Source: Candidatus Humimonas hydrogenitrophica
GTDB taxonomy: Bacteria; Gemmatimonadota; Gemmatimonadetes; Palauibacterales; Palauibacteraceae
Assembly: GCA_947581615.1 (NCBI GenBank)
Contig: CANPVD010000097.1
Span: 1-64,000, forward strand
Length of the DNA: 64,000 nucleotides
Direction of reading: 5' to 3'
The notes below the pieces were generated by a model, which searched no databases, had not been told where the DNA came from, and worked only from the letters and a program-made list of their open reading frames with translations. This document shows, one piece after another, positions 62,472-64,000 of the stretch. The position numbers and the translations under genes were made by a program. Each line of letters begins with the position of its first letter. The first letter of the stretch is position 1.

Positions 62472-64000
62472 ATGGGCCAGGACGTCAGCGAAGTCACGGG
62501 CGGAGGCGAGGGCCTTCGCCGCTTCACCCGACACCTGCTCCGCGACATGGAGGCCCTCGAGACCCTCCTGGAGAGCGACCTGGTGGAGCGCGGCCTCAGC
62601 CGAATCGGCGTCGAGCAGGAGGCCTTCCTGGTCGATCGGCACTGGCGCCCCGCGCCGGTGTCCGATGCCGTGCTCGAGGCGGTGGATGATCCGCGCGTCG
62701 TCCCCGAGCTCGCTCGCTTCAACATCGAGTTCAACGCCGAGCCACTCCCGTTCGAAGGAGACTGCCTGCGCCGCCTGCACGAGCGGATGCGGGCGCTGAT
62801 CGGGGAGATCCACCGTGCCGCCCACGAGGCGGGGGCCGAGGTGCTGCTCACCGGCATCCTGCCGACCATCAAGCGCTCCGACCTGACCCTGGAGGCGATG
62901 ACGCCCCGGGAGCGCTATCGGCTCCTGAACGAGACGCTCACCCGGCTGCAGAAGGGTGCGTTCGAGTTCTACATCCGGGGGCCGGATGAGCTGCAGCTCC
63001 GGCACGACTCGATGATGGTGGAGGCGGCCAACACCAGCTTCCAGATCCACTTCCAGGTCGACCCGGAGAGCTTCGCACGCCTGTACAACGTGGCCCAGGC
63101 CGTGGCGGGTCCCGTGCTGGCCGTATCCGCCAACTCACCGCTCCTGTTCGGGAAGCGGCTGTGGATGGAGACCCGCATCGCCCTGTTCCAGCAATCGGTG
63201 GACACCCGCAAGGGCAAGCCGGACCTGCGGGAGATTCCCCCGCGCGTCACCTTCGGCAGTCGGTGGGTGGACCGTTCGGTCCTCGAAATCTTCCGCGAGG
63301 ACATCTCGCGCTTCAAGTCGCTGTTCGGGACGGAGGTCGAGGAGGACCCGTTCGAGGCGATCGAGGCCGGCCGGGCCCCGGCCCTCGAGGCCCTGACTCT
63401 GCACAACGGGACCGTGTATCGCTGGAACCGGCCGTGCTACGGCCTCTCGGGCAACGGCCGGGCCCACCTTCGGATCGAGAACCGCATCCTGCCCTCAGGA
63501 CCCACCCTGGTGGACGAGATCGCCAACGCGGCCCTGTGGTTCGGGCTGCTGAGGAGCGTGCCGGAGGAGTACGGGGACATCAGCCGGATCATGGACTTCC
63601 ACGACGCCCGGGGCAACTTCATCGCGGCCGCCAAGCTGGGCATCGGCGCCGACCTGGCCTGGCCCGGCGGCGGGGGGGGCGCGGACGAGCTCATGCGCGA
63701 CCGACTCCTCCCGATGGCTCGCGAGGGGCTGCGGGAGGCGGGCATCGACGCCGACGACGTGGACCGGTATCTGGGCGCCATCGCACAGCGCGTGGAGCGG
63801 AAGCGCACGGGCGCCTCCTGGCTCCTCGAGTCACTCGGCGGCATGGGCGGGGAGGGTACGTCCGAAGAGCGCCTGCGGGCCCTGACGGGCGCCATCTCGG
63901 CGCGGCAACGGCCCGACACGCCGGTGGCCGGGTGGGAGCCCGCGACCCTCGAGGAGGGAGGGGGTTGGCAGTCCGGCTTCCAGCGACTCGAGGACTTCAT
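62472..64000 (+). CDS. glutamate-cysteine ligase family 2 protein, 3' end outside the window
   Basis: 509 codons are visible from ATG 62472, and the frame is still open at the edge. It matches the GCS2 (PF04107-type) fold: IGVEQEAFLVD near residue 45, RFNIEFNAEPL, LLTGILPT, MMVEAANTSFQIHFQV, and HLRIENRILPSGPT. These carboxylate-amine ligases join an amino acid to glutamate using ATP. The closest kinds form gamma-glutamyl or related bonds; the true product is not shown. It lies 129 bases after the glycosyltransferase and is likely independent. Confidence 0.85.
   Translation, partial: MGQDVSEVTGGGEGLRRFTRHLLRDMEALETLLESDLVERGLSRIGVEQEAFLVDRHWRPAPVSDAVLEAVDDPRVVPELARFNIEFNAEPLPFEGDCLRRLHERMRALIGEIHRAAHEAGAEVLLTGILPTIKRSDLTLEAMTPRERYRLLNETLTRLQKGAFEFYIRGPDELQLRHDSMMVEAANTSFQIHFQVDPESFARLYNVAQAVAGPVLAVSANSPLLFGKRLWMETRIALFQQSVDTRKGKPDLREIPPRVTFGSRWVDRSVLEIFREDISRFKSLFGTEVEEDPFEAIEAGRAPALEALTLHNGTVYRWNRPCYGLSGNGRAHLRIENRILPSGPTLVDEIANAALWFGLLRSVPEEYGDISRIMDFHDARGNFIAAAKLGIGADLAWPGGGGGADELMRDRLLPMAREGLREAGIDADDVDRYLGAIAQRVERKRTGASWLLESLGGMGGEGTSEERLRALTGAISARQRPDTPVAGWEPATLEEGGGWQSGFQRLEDF

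Noticed and set aside
1-64000. CRISPR arrays, tRNA or rRNA genes
   Set aside because: No regularly spaced repeats with unique spacers and no recognisable structural RNA sequence were seen by eye.

Overview
The window looks like one contiguous chromosomal segment of a GC-rich, Gram-negative-type bacterium. Two complete SusC/SusD outer-membrane pairs, a stand-alone carboxypeptidase-regulatory plus TonB-plug protein, a DUF5916-type protein, several exported beta-barrels and lipoproteins, and frequent GTG starts behind strong GGAGG sites together suggest Gemmatimonadota. That assignment is inferred from gene content only; the window holds no rRNA or other phylogenetic marker. I saw no tRNA, rRNA, CRISPR array or prophage.

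Layout. 1-1240: the right end of an IS3-family element, apparently inserted into a small lipoprotein gene. 1242-6035 (minus): SixA-like phosphatase, an Aquifex-type aconitase with an altered cluster-ligand motif, and an S9 peptidase. 6296-10816: bactofilin, a tandem pair of related beta-barrel proteins, an isoprenylcysteine-methyltransferase-like membrane protein, a MetF-like TIM barrel and a cyclophilin lipoprotein. 11013-12646: an ECF sigma operon. 12728-17482: LOG-family protein, APC permease, double-PDZ protein and a lipid kinase. 17479-23537: an AddAB-like helicase/nuclease pair overlapping the lipid kinase gene. 23825-29129: Sad-type aldehyde dehydrogenase, FKBP lipoprotein, a three-gene lipoprotein/OsmC/lipoprotein cluster, then an alpha/beta hydrolase and an aldo/keto reductase. 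29311-50195: DUF5916 protein, CocE-type hydrolase, plug-domain protein, two SusCD loci facing outward from a central block of multicopper oxidase, beta-propeller, YheT-like hydrolase and GntR regulator. 50553-64000: mostly housekeeping and redox genes (zinc-ribbon thioredoxin, PhzF, SLC13/ArsB-type transporter, EVE, LemA/DUF2207, peroxiredoxin, APH-kinase fusion, GAF-GAF-GGDEF, pterin dehydratase, glycosyltransferase, a GCS2-type ligase cut by the window edge).

The most notable observation is at 26274-26756. An OsmC-family gene is interrupted in frame by a single TGA exactly where the family's conserved peroxidatic cysteine belongs. The RNA just 3' of that TGA can fold into a bacterial SECIS-like hairpin whose apical loop begins 26 nt downstream. 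The simplest reading is one 160-residue selenoprotein, flanked on both sides by paralogous lipoproteins of unknown function. Other points worth checking are the Ser-for-Cys change in aconitase, a glycosyltransferase whose conserved N-terminus demands a CTG start, a 17-bp perfect hairpin at the start of the DUF2207 gene, and 11-bp repeats spaced 21 bp apart upstream of one susC.
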